From NCBI GenBank assembly GCA_963729115.1, contig CAVSMR010000011.1, positions 124,001 to 188,000 on the forward strand: a DNA stretch of 64,000 nucleotides, read 5' to 3'. Positions 42,192 to 51,215 of the stretch are shown here, piece by piece. Numbering within the stretch: position 1 is the stretch's first letter; each line of letters begins with the position of its first letter. This DNA comes from Actinophytocola sp963729115 (lineage in GTDB: Bacteria; Actinomycetota; Actinomycetes; Mycobacteriales; Pseudonocardiaceae). A program made the translations under genes and the position numbers. The notes under the pieces were generated by a model that had not been told where the DNA came from, ran no database searches, and saw nothing but the letters and a program-made list of their open reading frames with translations.

Positions 42192-44948
42192 TCATGCCGT
42201 GCCCAGCGCGACCACGCCGCGCCGCATGCTCCGCACCGCCTCGTCCGCCGCCGCGCCCACCGGGTGCGCCTTGCCCATCACGACCCGCAACTGGTCGAGC
42301 AAGTCGATCACCTGGCGGCACCACCGCACGAAGTCGCCCGCGGAGATCTCCGCGCCCGCCGACTCCGCCGCGGTCATCACCCGCTCCAGCGTCTCCCCGC
42401 GCGCCCACCGGTACACCGTCCACGCGAAGCCCGCGTCCGGCTGCCGGGTGCGCTCCAACTTGTGCCGGCGCTCGTCCGCCTCCAACGACGCCCACAGCCG
42501 CGCGGTGGCGGCGAGCGCGTCGGTGACCGGCCCGGTCGGCACGCGCGGCTCCGCGGGCCCGTCCCGGCGCGCCTCGAACACCAGCGCCGAGACGACCGCG
42601 GCGAGCTCGGACGCGGTCAGCGACTCCCACACGCCGTTGCGCAGGCACTCGGCCGCGAGCAGGTCCGACTCGCTGTACAGCCGCGCCAGCCGCCGGCCGT
42701 GATCGCTCACGCCGTCCTCTTTGTCGAGGTAGCCGCGCTCGGTGAGCAGCGCCCGGATGCGGTCGAAGCCGCGCGCGAGCGAGTGGGTGGTGGTGGCGAC
42801 CTTCTGCGCCAGCTGCTGGGTCTCCGCGGTGAGCCGGCGGTGCCGCTCGGCCCAGCGGGCGTGCACCTCGCGGTCGTCGCAGCCGTGGCACGGGTGCGCG
42901 CGCAGCGCCCGGCGCAGCGCCGCGAGCTCGCGGTCCTCGCCCCCGCCGTCGGACTTGCGCCGGTTGCGCCCGGGCGCCTCGATGCCCGTGTTGCGCAGCG
43001 TCGAGGCCAGGTCGCGGCGCGACCGGGGCGAGCGCAGGTCGACCTGCTTGGGCAGCTTGACCCGGCCGAGCGGCTCGACCGGCGTCGGGAAGTCGGCCGC
43101 CGACAGCCGTCCGGCCCACCGGTCCTCGGTGATCACCAGGGGCCGCGGCTCGCCCATCGGGTTCACGCCGGGGTCGACCACGATCGCGAGCCCCGAGCGG
43201 CGCCCGGACGGCACGGCTATCACGTCGCCCTTGCGCAGCGCCTCGAGCGAGCGGGTCGCCTCCGCCCGGCGCGCGGTGGCGTTGCGGCGGGACTGGGCCT
43301 TCTCGTGCTCGGTCAGCTTCGCGCGCAGCGCCATGTACTCGGCGAAGTCGCCGAGGTGGCACGTCATCGACTCCTCGTAGCCCACCAGCGCCTCGCGGTT
43401 GCGCTCGATGCGGCGGGACAGGCCGACCACCGAGCGGTCCGCCTGGAACTGGGCGAACGACTGCTCGAGCAGCTCGCGGGCGGCTTGGGCGCCCAGCCGG
43501 TCGACGAGGTTGACCGCCATGTTGTAGCCGGGCCGGAACGACGAGCGGAGCGGGTAGGTCCGGGTGGAGGCGAGACCGCCGACGGCCTTGGGGTCCACGC
43601 CGGGCCCCCAGACGACGACCGCGTGTCCCTCGATGTCGATGCCGCGCCGCCCGGCCCGGCCGGTCAGCTGCGTGTACTCCCCCGGCGTCAGCTCGACGTG
43701 CGCCTCGCCGTTGTACTTGACCAGCCGCTCCAGCACGACCGTGCGGGCCGGCATGTTGATGCCCAGCGCCAGCGTCTCGGTCGCGAAGACGACCTTGACC
43801 AGCCCGCGGACGAACAGCTCCTCGACGGTCTCCTTGAAGGCCGGGAGCAGCCCCGCGTGGTGGCTCGCGAACCCGCGCTCCAGCGCGTCGCGCCACTCCC
43901 AGAAGCCCAGCACGCCCAGGTCGGCCTCGTTGAGCTTCTTGGTGCGGGTGTCGACGATGCGGCGGATCTCGGCGACCTCCGCCTCGGCGTTCATCCGCAG
44001 GCCCGAGCGCACGCACTGCGCGACGGCCGCGTCGCACCCGACCCGGCTGAACACGAACACGATGGCCGGCAACAGGCCGGCGCCGTCGAGCCGGGACACC
44101 ACGTCCACCCGCGACGGCGGCCGGAACCGCGGCCCGCGCGCGGGTGCCGGACGGCCGCGGCCCCGCGCCCGCGGACCGCGCCACGGCGCCTGCTCGCGGG
44201 CCGCGCTCTCCGTGCGGCGCAACAGATCCGGGTTGATCCGCGGGTGGCCCTCGGCGTCCTCGCCGAGGAACAGGTCCAGCATCCGGCCGGACACCATCAT
44301 GTGCTGCCACAAGGGCACGGGCCGGTGCTCGTCGACCACGACCGTCGTGTCGCCGCGGACCTCGACGAGCCAGTCGCCGAACTCCTCCGCATTGCTGACG
44401 GTGGCGGACAGGCTCACCAGCCGCACCCAGTCCGGCAGGTGCAGGATGACCTCCTCCCACACCGCGCCACGGAACTGGTCGGCCAGGTAGTGCACCTCGT
44501 CCATCACGACGTAGCCGAGCCCGTCGAGGGTCGAGGAGCCCGCGTAGAGCATGTTGCGCAGCACCTCGGTGGTCATCACGACGATCGGCGCGTTGCCGTT
44601 GACCGACGTGTCACCGGTGAGCAGGCCGACCGCCTTCGGGCCGTGCCGCTCCACGAGGTCGGCGTACTTCTGGTTGGACAGCGCCTTGATCGGCGTGGTG
44701 TAGAAGCACTTGCGGCCCTCGGTGAGCGCGAGGTGCACGGCGAACTCGCCGACGACCGTCTTGCCCGCCCCGGTCGGCGCGCACACCAGCACGCCGTGGC
44801 CGTCCTCGAGCGCGGCGCACGCCTGGTCCTGGAAGGGGTCGAGCTCGAAGGGCAGCTGTTCGGCGAACTCGGTCAGCTTCGGGTAGCTGGACCGGCGTCT
44901 CGACGCCGCGTAAGCCTCGGCCGGAGATGGAGAAGGGCTGGTGGCCAC
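42192..44948 (-). CDS. helY: Ski2/HelY-type DEAD/DEAH RNA helicase
   Basis: The protein has 918 aa. Motif I is APTGAGKT (57-64), motif II DEVH, motif III LSATVSN and motif VI QLTGRAGRRGID. The long C-terminal part (DSHCT-like) is characteristic of Ski2/Mtr4-related helicases. It should unwind RNA for decay or ribosome work. Gene order with tatC, tatA and pafCB matches the M. tuberculosis helY region. The GTG start is chosen because it fits just after the upstream lipid kinase gene; the ribosome binding site is weak. Confidence 0.88.
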   Translation of the reverse strand: MATSPSPSPAEAYAASRRRSSYPKLTEFAEQLPFELDPFQDQACAALEDGHGVLVCAPTGAGKTVVGEFAVHLALTEGRKCFYTTPIKALSNQKYADLVERHGPKAVGLLTGDTSVNGNAPIVVMTTEVLRNMLYAGSSTLDGLGYVVMDEVHYLADQFRGAVWEEVILHLPDWVRLVSLSATVSNAEEFGDWLVEVRGDTTVVVDEHRPVPLWQHMMVSGRMLDLFLGEDAEGHPRINPDLLRRTESAAREQAPWRGPRARGRGRPAPARGPRFRPPSRVDVVSRLDGAGLLPAIVFVFSRVGCDAAVAQCVRSGLRMNAEAEVAEIRRIVDTRTKKLNEADLGVLGFWEWRDALERGFASHHAGLLPAFKETVEELFVRGLVKVVFATETLALGINMPARTVVLERLVKYNGEAHVELTPGEYTQLTGRAGRRGIDIEGHAVVVWGPGVDPKAVGGLASTRTYPLRSSFRPGYNMAVNLVDRLGAQAARELLEQSFAQFQADRSVVGLSRRIERNREALVGYEESMTCHLGDFAEYMALRAKLTEHEKAQSRRNATARRAEATRSLEALRKGDVIAVPSGRRSGLAIVVDPGVNPMGEPRPLVITEDRWAGRLSAADFPTPVEPLGRVKLPKQVDLRSPRSRRDLASTLRNTGIEAPGRNRRKSDGGGEDRELAALRRALRAHPCHGCDDREVHARWAERHRRLTAETQQLAQKVATTTHSLARGFDRIRALLTERGYLDKEDGVSDHGRRLARLYSESDLLAAECLRNGVWESLTASELAAVVSALVFEARRDGPAEPRVPTGPVTDALAATARLWASLEADERRHKLERTRQPDAGFAWTVYRWARGETLERVMTAAESAGAEISAGDFVRWCRQVIDLLDQLRVVMGKAHPVGAAADEAVRSMRRGVVALGTA

Positions 44949-44976
44949 CTGGTCAGACTTCCATACGACCCGGCGG

Positions 44977-45891
44977 TCAGCTTGGTCGGCTGTTCGGTTT
45001 TCCGACCACCGTGAGAGCCCCCGGCACGCAGCTGACCTCGACCGGCAGCGGGCCGATGCGCTCGCCGTCGGCATAGGCGACCCAGCCGTTCGCGCCACCG
45101 TCGGCGCCGCCGAGCCGGACCTCGCGGGCGCGGGAGGTGGTGACGATCGGGTGGTGCACGTGGTTGCCGGTGCGCAGCCCGGGCAGCATCTTGATCAGGT
45201 CGAAGCGGCCGGCGCGGCCCACGAGCGTGATGTCGAAGACGCCGTCGGTGGGGTCGGCGTCCGGGCAGATCGGGATGCCGCCGCCGTAGTGCGGGATGTT
45301 GCCGACCGCGATCTGGGTGGCGTCGAGCTCGGTGCGGGCGCCGTCCTCGACGATGCTGAGCCGGCCCGGCCGCAGCTTCGCCAGCTCCGCGAGGATGGCG
45401 AGGTCGTAGCGCCGTGGCCCGGCCGGCCAGCGCATCCGGTTGGCCCGCTCGTTGACCGCCGAGTCGAACCCGGCACAGAGCACGCCGGCGAACCACGGCC
45501 CGCCCGCGACCCGGCCGAGGTCGATCTTCGTGCGCTCGCCGGCCTTGATCGCGGCGACGAGCGCGTCGGTGGCGGCGAGCGGGTCCTTGGGGCTGCCGAG
45601 GGTGCGGGCGAGATCGTTGCCCGTGCCGGCCGGGATCACGGCGAGCGCGACGCCGGAGTCCGCGCAGAACTGCACGCCCTGGTGCGCCGAGCCGTCGCCG
45701 CCGACCACGACGAGCACGTCGAGGGCGACGTCGTGCGCCCGGTCCATCAGCCGGCGCGACTCCTCGACGGTGCTCGCGGCGACCGTGACGAGGTCGTCGA
45801 CCGCGTCCCGTAATCGCGCGGCGACCGTGTCCGCGATCCGGCCCGCCCGGCCGAGACCGGACGCCGGGTGCACCACCATGGCGGCCCGCAC
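44977..45891 (-). CDS. Diacylglycerol kinase-family lipid kinase
   Basis: The protein has 304 aa. The catalytic loop VVVGGDGSAHQG lies at 61-72 and the second motif VIPAGTGNDLARTLG at about 84-98, as in DgkB/YegS-type kinases. It would phosphorylate diacylglycerol or a related lipid at the membrane surface, recycling lipids. It sits between helY and tatC, 28 bases from helY and 16 from tatC, so it is probably in their operon. An in-frame ATG four codons in is an alternative start. Confidence 0.88.
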   Translation of the reverse strand: MRAAMVVHPASGLGRAGRIADTVAARLRDAVDDLVTVAASTVEESRRLMDRAHDVALDVLVVVGGDGSAHQGVQFCADSGVALAVIPAGTGNDLARTLGSPKDPLAATDALVAAIKAGERTKIDLGRVAGGPWFAGVLCAGFDSAVNERANRMRWPAGPRRYDLAILAELAKLRPGRLSIVEDGARTELDATQIAVGNIPHYGGGIPICPDADPTDGVFDITLVGRAGRFDLIKMLPGLRTGNHVHHPIVTTSRAREVRLGGADGGANGWVAYADGERIGPLPVEVSCVPGALTVVGKPNSRPS

Positions 45892-45907
45892 AGTGTCAGC
45901 CTGCCCC

Positions 45908-46858
45908 TCAGGTCACGTCGTCGAAGCCGGCGGAGGACTCGGACTTCGTCGGCTTCTCCGGCGCGTCCTCGGGCTTGAGGTCGTAGTCCTCCGGATCGCC
46001 CCAGCCCTCGGCGACCGCCTGCCGGTCCTTCCTGCGGTCGTGCACGCGAGCGATCTGCACGGCGACCTCGAACAGCACGGTCATCGCACTGGCGAGGGCC
46101 AGCATGCCGATCGGGTCCGTACCCGGCGTGGCGACGGCGGCGAACACGAACAGCGCGAAGATGATGCCGCGCCGCCACTTCTTGAGATTGCGGTAGGGCA
46201 GCATCCCGATGCGGTTCAGCATGGTGATCAGCAGCGGCAGCTCGAAGCTGACACCGAAGATCAGCAGCATCACCAGGATGAACGAGATGTACTCGTTCGC
46301 GGCGAGCGCGGTGATGAACTGGTCACCACCGAAGCTGACCAGCACCTGCAGGCCCTTGGGCACCACGAAGTAGGCGAGCACGGCGCCGCTGGCGAACAGG
46401 ATCGACGCCAGCACGACGAAGATGCGGGTGAACTTCCGCTCGTTGTCGTACAGGCCCGGGGTGATGAACGACCAGATCTGGTAGAGCCAGAACGGGCTCG
46501 TCAGCACCGCGCCCGCGGCCAGGCCGACCTTGAACTGGATGAGGAACGCCTCGAACGGCTGGGTCTGCAGCAGCTGGCACTTGCCCGGAGTCGGCTCGAA
46601 GCGGATCCCGGCCGGCAGCGCACAGTAGGGACCCGTCATCAGGTCGCCGAGCGACGGGATGGGGCCGATGCGCCACTGGAACCACAGGAAGCCGGCGATG
46701 CAGCCGACCAGCAGGCCCAGTATCGCCAGGCCCAGCCGGTGCTTCAGCTCGTACAGGTGATCCCGGAGGGACATGGTGCCGTCGGGATTGTGCCGGCGGC
46801 TGCGAAGACGCTTCTTCTCGCGGCTGCCCTCGTCCCGGCGGTGCGGTCTGCGCGCCAC
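45908..46858 (-). CDS. tatC: Sec-independent translocase subunit TatC
   Basis: The protein has 316 aa with a basic N-terminal extension of about 28 residues. The conserved start MSLRDHLYELKHRL is followed by six membrane segments; FWLYQIWSFITPGLY and FGVSFELPLLITML are TatC hallmarks. It is the receptor for twin-arginine signal peptides. The C-terminal 45 residues are an acidic tail (PEDYDLKPEDAPEK). It starts 19 bases after tatA stops. Confidence 0.95.
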   Translation of the reverse strand: MARRPHRRDEGSREKKRLRSRRHNPDGTMSLRDHLYELKHRLGLAILGLLVGCIAGFLWFQWRIGPIPSLGDLMTGPYCALPAGIRFEPTPGKCQLLQTQPFEAFLIQFKVGLAAGAVLTSPFWLYQIWSFITPGLYDNERKFTRIFVVLASILFASGAVLAYFVVPKGLQVLVSFGGDQFITALAANEYISFILVMLLIFGVSFELPLLITMLNRIGMLPYRNLKKWRRGIIFALFVFAAVATPGTDPIGMLALASAMTVLFEVAVQIARVHDRRKDRQAVAEGWGDPEDYDLKPEDAPEKPTKSESSAGFDDVT

Positions 46859-46876
46859 CGTTGCGAACCCGCTCTC

Positions 46877-47203
46877 TCAGCCGGCGTTCTTGTTCTGCTG
46901 CGCCTGCTCGACCGGCTGGGAGCCGTTCGTCTGCACGCCGTTGGTCTGGACCGGCGTCGCGGCCGGGGTGTCGACCGGCGTGGACGGCGTCGCCGGCTGC
47001 GCTTCGGGGAGCTGCTGCTGGACCACCGGCTGGGCCGGCGTCTCGTCCTTGTCCTTGTCGTCGCGCAGGTTCTTCGTCTCTTCCTTGAAGGCCTTCGCGG
47101 ACTTGCCCAGCGAACGCGCCATCTCCGGCAGCTTCCGTGCTCCGAAGAGCAGGATGATCACACCAGCGATGATCAACAGCTCGGGCACACCCAAGTTACC
47201 CAC
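46877..47203 (-). CDS. tatA: Sec-independent translocase subunit TatA
   Basis: The protein has about 108 aa. One N-terminal membrane helix (VPELLIIAGVIILLFGARKL) leads into an amphipathic helix (PEMARSLGKSAKAFKEETKN) and a Gln/Pro/Thr-rich tail that is longer than usual. It forms the Tat pore with TatC. The GTG at 47203 is preferred over ATG 47209, because AGGAGG touches that ATG directly but is six bases from the GTG, which also gives the family start MGNLG. The start overlaps the end of the upstream small gene. Confidence 0.93.
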   Translation of the reverse strand: MGNLGVPELLIIAGVIILLFGARKLPEMARSLGKSAKAFKEETKNLRDDKDKDETPAQPVVQQQLPEAQPATPSTPVDTPAATPVQTNGVQTNGSQPVEQAQQNKNAG

Positions 47204-47483
47204 GGTCATCCTCCTGTCTCCCCCGGCTGTTCGATGGTACGTCAGCCGGGGCGTGCTTCATTCGTGCGCGGGTCTGTTTGGTCGCTACCCGCAAGGCGGC
47301 CGTTCGCGCCCGGAGCGTGCCTCTCCGGTCCCCGATCCAGGCGTTCACGACAGTCGCCGTGATGCCGAACCGGCGCACGTGGCGCAGCGCCCGGACGAGC
47401 ACGAACCCGAGCAGCACCAACCCGGCGGCGAGCACGATCCAGGTCGGCAGGTACGACGTCACGATTCCTACCGTACTGGGCAT
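47196..47483 (-). CDS. Small single-pass membrane protein upstream of tatA
   Basis: The protein has 95 aa. Residues about 10-32 (SYLPTWIVLAAGLVLLGFVL) form one membrane helix and the rest is basic (RALRHVRRFG ... RARTAALRVATKQTRARMKH). No family is recognised. Its stop codon overlaps the tatA start region, and the tatA Shine-Dalgarno AGGAGG lies in its last codons, so translation is coupled. Its place between pafC and tatA suggests a Tat- or envelope-linked role, but this is a guess. Confidence 0.65.
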   Translation of the reverse strand: MPSTVGIVTSYLPTWIVLAAGLVLLGFVLVRALRHVRRFGITATVVNAWIGDRRGTLRARTAALRVATKQTRARMKHAPADVPSNSRGRQEDDRG

Positions 47484-47523
47484 GTGCTCGTCGTAGGGTC
47501 GACGGCACCCGGCTTCCGGTCGA

Positions 47524-48498
47524 TCACGGGGTCACCGTGAGCTGGCCGGCCCGGGCGAGCGCCCGCCTTGCATGGTCACGCAAGCCGGTCGCCAGCTCCG
47601 CCGGCTCCTCGACGGTGACGTCACCGCCCAGGCCCAGCAGCAGCCGGACCATCCACGACAGGTCGGCGTACCGCATCCTTATTCGGAGCCGCCCGCCATC
47701 CAGCTCGGTCAGCTTCTCCACCGGGTAGTACTCCGACACCCAGCGCGCGTCCGGATCCAGCACGAGCTGGGCGACCTCCTGGTCCGGGCGCTCGCGGAAC
47801 AGGCCCGCGGTGGTGTCGGTCGGCTCGGCGTAGGGCGGTGGCGCGGCGGGCTCGTCGAGCTCGGTCACCTCGTCGATGCGGTCGAGGCGGAACAGCCGCA
47901 CGCCCTCGGCCCGGCGGCACCACGCCTCGAGGTAGCTGCGGCCCTCGACGATGAGCATCCGCATCGGGTCGACCGTCCGCTCGCTGATCTCGTCCTTCGA
48001 CGCCGTGTAGTAGGTCATCCGCAGCGCTCGCCGTGCCTTCAGCGCCCCCTGCACGACCTGGCGGGCCAGCACGGTGTTCTTGCCCTCGCGCACGCCGAGA
48101 CCGACCGCCACGCCGGCGGGCTGGGCCTGCCCCGCGGCGGCCTCGATCTTGGCGACCGCGCGGCGGACCGCGTCCGCGTCGGCGACGCCGGGCGCCTCCA
48201 GCAGCGTGCGCAGCGCGACCAGCAGCGCGGTGGCCTCGGCGCCGGTGAGCCGCAGCGGGCGGTTCATGCCCGCATCGAAGTTGACCGAGATCGTGTCACC
48301 CTCGAACGACAGGTCGATCAGGTCGCCGGGGCCGTAGCCCGGCAGGCCGCACATCCAGAGCAGCTCCAGATCCTTGCGCAGCTGCTTGGCGGACACGCCG
48401 AAGTCGGCGGCCGCCTCGTCGACCGGGATGCCCGGCCGCGCGATCAGGTAAGGCACCAGCGCCAGCAGTCGTGGCAGCCGGTCCTGCGAAGTTCTCAA
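47524..48498 (-). CDS. pafC: PafC, WYL-domain subunit of the PafBC DNA-damage regulator
   Basis: The protein has 324 aa. A winged helix-turn-helix (about 3-60, GIPVDEAAADFGVSAKQLRK) is followed by a WYL domain (about 150-215, RALRMTYYTASKDEIS and YLEAWCRRAEGVRLFRLDRI) and a C-terminal extension. PafB and PafC act together as transcription activator of most DNA-damage genes in mycobacteria. The start is a rare TTG that overlaps the pafB stop (TTGA), with GAGGGGGA just upstream, giving tight coupling. Confidence 0.92.
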   Translation of the reverse strand: MRTSQDRLPRLLALVPYLIARPGIPVDEAAADFGVSAKQLRKDLELLWMCGLPGYGPGDLIDLSFEGDTISVNFDAGMNRPLRLTGAEATALLVALRTLLEAPGVADADAVRRAVAKIEAAAGQAQPAGVAVGLGVREGKNTVLARQVVQGALKARRALRMTYYTASKDEISERTVDPMRMLIVEGRSYLEAWCRRAEGVRLFRLDRIDEVTELDEPAAPPPYAEPTDTTAGLFRERPDQEVAQLVLDPDARWVSEYYPVEKLTELDGGRLRIRMRYADLSWMVRLLLGLGGDVTVEEPAELATGLRDHARRALARAGQLTVTP

Positions 48499-49478
48499 CG
48501 ATCCCCCTCGGTACTCCCCACGACCGCGAGCAGCAGCTCGTGCACCGACTTGCGCAGCACCTCCGGCTCGAGCACCACGGCGTCCTCGCCGTAGCCCGCG
48601 ATCCAGCTCGCGGAGGAGTCGGTGTGCCAGACCTCGAGCTCGACCAGGTCGCCCGCCACGCCGTCGATGGCCTGCTCGCCGACGACGGTGGCCCGGCGGC
48701 GCAGCCCCGCGGCCCGGTTCTTCGCCAGCCACAGCCGTACCGTCGAGGTGTCGGGCGGCTCGTCGCTGGACACCGAGACGAACTGCAGCAGGTCGACGTC
48801 CGCCGGCCGCTGCACCACGCCGGTGCGCCCGGACGGCGTGACCTCGCCGACGATGCGCGACAGCCGGAAGCAACGCGGCGCGGCCCGGTCGCGATCGTGG
48901 CCCACCACGTACCAGCGGCCCCGCCACGACACGACGCCCCACGGCTCGAGCGTGCGCCGGCGCAGCTCCGCCGGGCTCGGCCGCCGGTAGTCGAAGCTGA
49001 CCGCCTGGCCCGCCTGCACCGCGGCGAGCAGCGGGCCGAATGCGGGCTCGGTGGTGCGCACCTTCGGCTCGACGACCGCGGGCACGCCCTGGTCGACGTC
49101 CACCCCGGCGGCCCGCAGCTTGAGCAGCGCGCCGGCCGCCGCGCCGGTCAGCTCCGGGGAGTCCCACAGCCGCACCGCGAGCGCCACGGCGGCGGCCTCG
49201 TCGGGCTCGAGGTCGATGTCGCCGAGCTCGTAGTCGCGGCGGGCGATCCGGTAGCCGTCGACGGTGTCGAACGACCAGTTCCGGCCGACCTCGAGGGGCA
49301 CGCCCAGCTCACGCAGCTCGGCCTTGTCCCGCTCGAACATCCGGAAGAACGCCTCGTCCGTGGGCGCGTCGGAGTATCCGGCCACGAGGGACCGGATGTG
49401 CTCGGCGGTCAGGTACTGGCGCGTGGACAGCAGACACAGCACCAGGTTGACCAGTCGTTCGGCGCGCGCGACGGACAC
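48495..49478 (-). CDS. pafB: PafB, WYL-domain subunit of the PafBC DNA-damage regulator
   Basis: The protein has 327 aa. The N-terminal winged helix (RAERLVNLVLCLLSTRQYLT) is followed by a WYL domain (VSFDYRRPS and WYVVGHDRDRAAPRCFRLSR) and a C-terminal extension. In mycobacteria pafB directly follows pafA. Here 5.5 kb of other genes lie between them. The GTG at 49478 is chosen because TAGAGT lies seven bases upstream, fitting a leaderless transcript, so pafBC should have its own promoter. Confidence 0.92.
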   Translation of the reverse strand: MSVARAERLVNLVLCLLSTRQYLTAEHIRSLVAGYSDAPTDEAFFRMFERDKAELRELGVPLEVGRNWSFDTVDGYRIARRDYELGDIDLEPDEAAAVALAVRLWDSPELTGAAAGALLKLRAAGVDVDQGVPAVVEPKVRTTEPAFGPLLAAVQAGQAVSFDYRRPSPAELRRRTLEPWGVVSWRGRWYVVGHDRDRAAPRCFRLSRIVGEVTPSGRTGVVQRPADVDLLQFVSVSSDEPPDTSTVRLWLAKNRAAGLRRRATVVGEQAIDGVAGDLVELEVWHTDSSASWIAGYGEDAVVLEPEVLRKSVHELLLAVVGSTEGDR

Positions 49479-49485
49479 GTTTCGA

Positions 49486-49491
49486 ACTCTA
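49486..49491 (-). promoter_or_regulatory. -10 box for leaderless pafB
   Basis: TAGAGT on the minus strand is seven bases before the GTG at 49478. This fits independent expression of pafBC after its separation from pafA. Confidence 0.5.
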
Positions 49492-49618
49492 GCCCGACTG
49501 ACACACCCCAGTCCCCCCAACGCGCCCGGCGATTCGTGCGAACGGTCCGTTCGCCCGCCATTCCCCCATTGGTGGCCCTCCTCCTGGCACGTCGCCGGAG
49601 TCTCCCGACGACCAACGC

Positions 49619-49720
49619 AACCTCAGGGGACCGTGACGCCACCCAGCCACAATCAACCGCGCAGCCGCACCACCCGCTGGAACGCAACCAACATTTTGAA
49701 TTTCGGGGAGGCGGACTGGT
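49619..49720 (+). repeat. 102-bp element, left copy
   Basis: This copy matches the reverse complement of 54873-54974 at 89 of 102 positions without gaps. The best-kept parts are the outer 20 bases (AACCTCAGGGGACCGTGACG) and the inner block GGAACGCAACCAACA to GGGGAGGCGGAC. It lies 44 bases upstream of the GntR-type gene and points toward it. The remaining 140 bases of the gap toward pafB show no other repeat. Confidence 0.9.
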
Positions 49721-49764
49721 CTGACCACTTGACCGTCCGACTGTCAGCAGGGCAAGGTGTCAGC

Positions 49765-50487
49765 ATGGCCCTGCAACCCGTGGCTCGCCGGTCCGTCCCG
49801 GACTCCGTGTTCGAGCAGATCCTCGCCGACGTCGTGAGCGGCGAGTTCGCGCCCGGCGACGCGCTGCCCAGCGAGCGCCGGCTTGCCGAGGTGCTCGGCG
49901 TGTCCCGGCCGGCCGTGCGCGAGGCGCTGCAGCGGGTCGCCGCGGCCGGGCTCGTCGAGGTCCGCCAGGGCGACACCACGACCGTCCGCGACTACCGCCG
50001 GCACGGGGGCCTCGACCTGCTCGCCCGCCTGCTCGCGCCCCGCGGCGAGATCGACCTGGCGGTGGCGCGCAGCATCCTCGAGGCACGGCTGCACATCGGG
50101 CCGAAGGTGGCCGAGCTCGCCGCCGAGCGCGCGGGCGAACGGCTCGGCGCGTCGCTGGGCGAGGCGGTCGACGCGCTCGCGGACGCGGCCGACTCGGTCG
50201 CCCGGCAGCGGCACGCGCTCGTGTTCTGGGAGCACGTCGTGGACGGCGCCGACTCGATCGCGTTCCGGCTGATGTTCAACGGCCTGCGCGCGGCCTACGA
50301 GCCGGCGATCGCGATCCTCGGTCCGGTGATGGACGCCGAGGTCACCCGAATCGAGGTCTACCGCGCGCTGACCGGCGCGATCGTCGCCGGCGACGCCGCC
50401 GGGGCACGCCGCCTCGCCGAGGACCTGCTCGGCGCGGGCACGCACGGCCTGCTGGCCGTTATCCGGAAACTGGAGGAACAGGCATGA
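49765..50487 (+). CDS. FadR/GntR-family transcriptional regulator
   Basis: The protein has 240 aa. The GntR winged helix is at about 12-70 (SVFEQILADVVSGEFAPGDA and SERRLAEVLGVSRPAVREAL), followed by an all-helical FCD-like effector domain. FadR-type members sense acyl-CoA or other acids. The ATG has AAGGTG upstream. Its stop overlaps the start of the sterol-desaturase-like gene (ATGA), which suggests it responds to lipids and controls that gene (inference). Confidence 0.88.
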   Translation: MALQPVARRSVPDSVFEQILADVVSGEFAPGDALPSERRLAEVLGVSRPAVREALQRVAAAGLVEVRQGDTTTVRDYRRHGGLDLLARLLAPRGEIDLAVARSILEARLHIGPKVAELAAERAGERLGASLGEAVDALADAADSVARQRHALVFWEHVVDGADSIAFRLMFNGLRAAYEPAIAILGPVMDAEVTRIEVYRALTGAIVAGDAAGARRLAEDLLGAGTHGLLAVIRKLEEQA

Positions 50488-51215
50488 CGGACGAGGCCGG
50501 GAACAGCGTCGACGCCCGCGCGCGGGCCCAGGTCCGCGCGGACGAGGTGGCCATCACCGGCTCCCGCCGCCGCTCGACCAGCCTGGCCGGCGCGGCCCGG
50601 GCGTTCTGGCGCCACCCGTCGCCGTGGATGCTGGCCGCGGTCCTGACCGGCGCCGTGGCCGCTCGCCTGGTCACCGGCGACTGGCGGCTCGGCGACGTGC
50701 TGACGCCGCTGATCATGCTGGCCGTGTTCCCGCTCTTCGAGTGGGTCGTGCACGTGTGTGTGCTGCACTGGCGCCCGCGCCGCGTCGGCGGGCTCACGAT
50801 CGATCCGCTGCTGTCCCGCAAGCACCGCGCGCACCACGTGGATCCGCGCGACGTGCCGCTGGTGTTCATCCCGTGGCAGGTGCAGCTGTGGCTGCTGCCG
50901 GCGACGACCGCGATCGCGCTGCTGGCGTTCCCGCGGCTCGGGGTCGGCCTGACCTACCTGGTCACCGCGGCCGCGCTCGGGCTCGGCTACGAGTGGATGC
51001 ACTACCTGATCCATAGCGACTACCGACCGCGGACGCGGCTGTACCGGGCGATCTGGCGCAACCACCGGCTGCACCACTACAAGAACGAGCACTACTGGTT
51101 CACCGTGACCACCACCGGCACCGCGGACCGCTTGCTGGGCACCCACCCGAACCCGGAGACCGTCCGCATCTCCCCCACGGTCCGCGACCTGCACTCCCGC
51201 GAGGCCGCGAGCTAG
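50484..51215 (+). CDS. Sterol desaturase/fatty acid hydroxylase-family membrane protein
   Basis: The protein has 243 aa with about four membrane segments. The di-iron histidine clusters are present: FEWVVHVCVLH, RKHRAHHVDPRD, YEWMHYLIHSDY and NHRLHHYKNEHYW. This is the full set of the fatty acid hydroxylase superfamily, so it should hydroxylate or desaturate a membrane lipid or carotenoid using oxygen. It is translationally coupled to the GntR regulator and converges on the TetR gene with a 4-base overlap. Confidence 0.85.
   Translation: MTDEAGNSVDARARAQVRADEVAITGSRRRSTSLAGAARAFWRHPSPWMLAAVLTGAVAARLVTGDWRLGDVLTPLIMLAVFPLFEWVVHVCVLHWRPRRVGGLTIDPLLSRKHRAHHVDPRDVPLVFIPWQVQLWLLPATTAIALLAFPRLGVGLTYLVTAAALGLGYEWMHYLIHSDYRPRTRLYRAIWRNHRLHHYKNEHYWFTVTTTGTADRLLGTHPNPETVRISPTVRDLHSREAAS

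Noticed and set aside
42118..44460. Second leftward frame over the helY gene
   Set aside because: It is a frame-shifted, Gly/Arg/Pro-rich reading of the helicase gene.
49600..49640. Target-site duplication flanking the inverted-repeat module
   Set aside because: The bases outside the two 102-bp copies share only loose similarity (CCGACG-like) in inverted, not direct, orientation. No duplication can be claimed.
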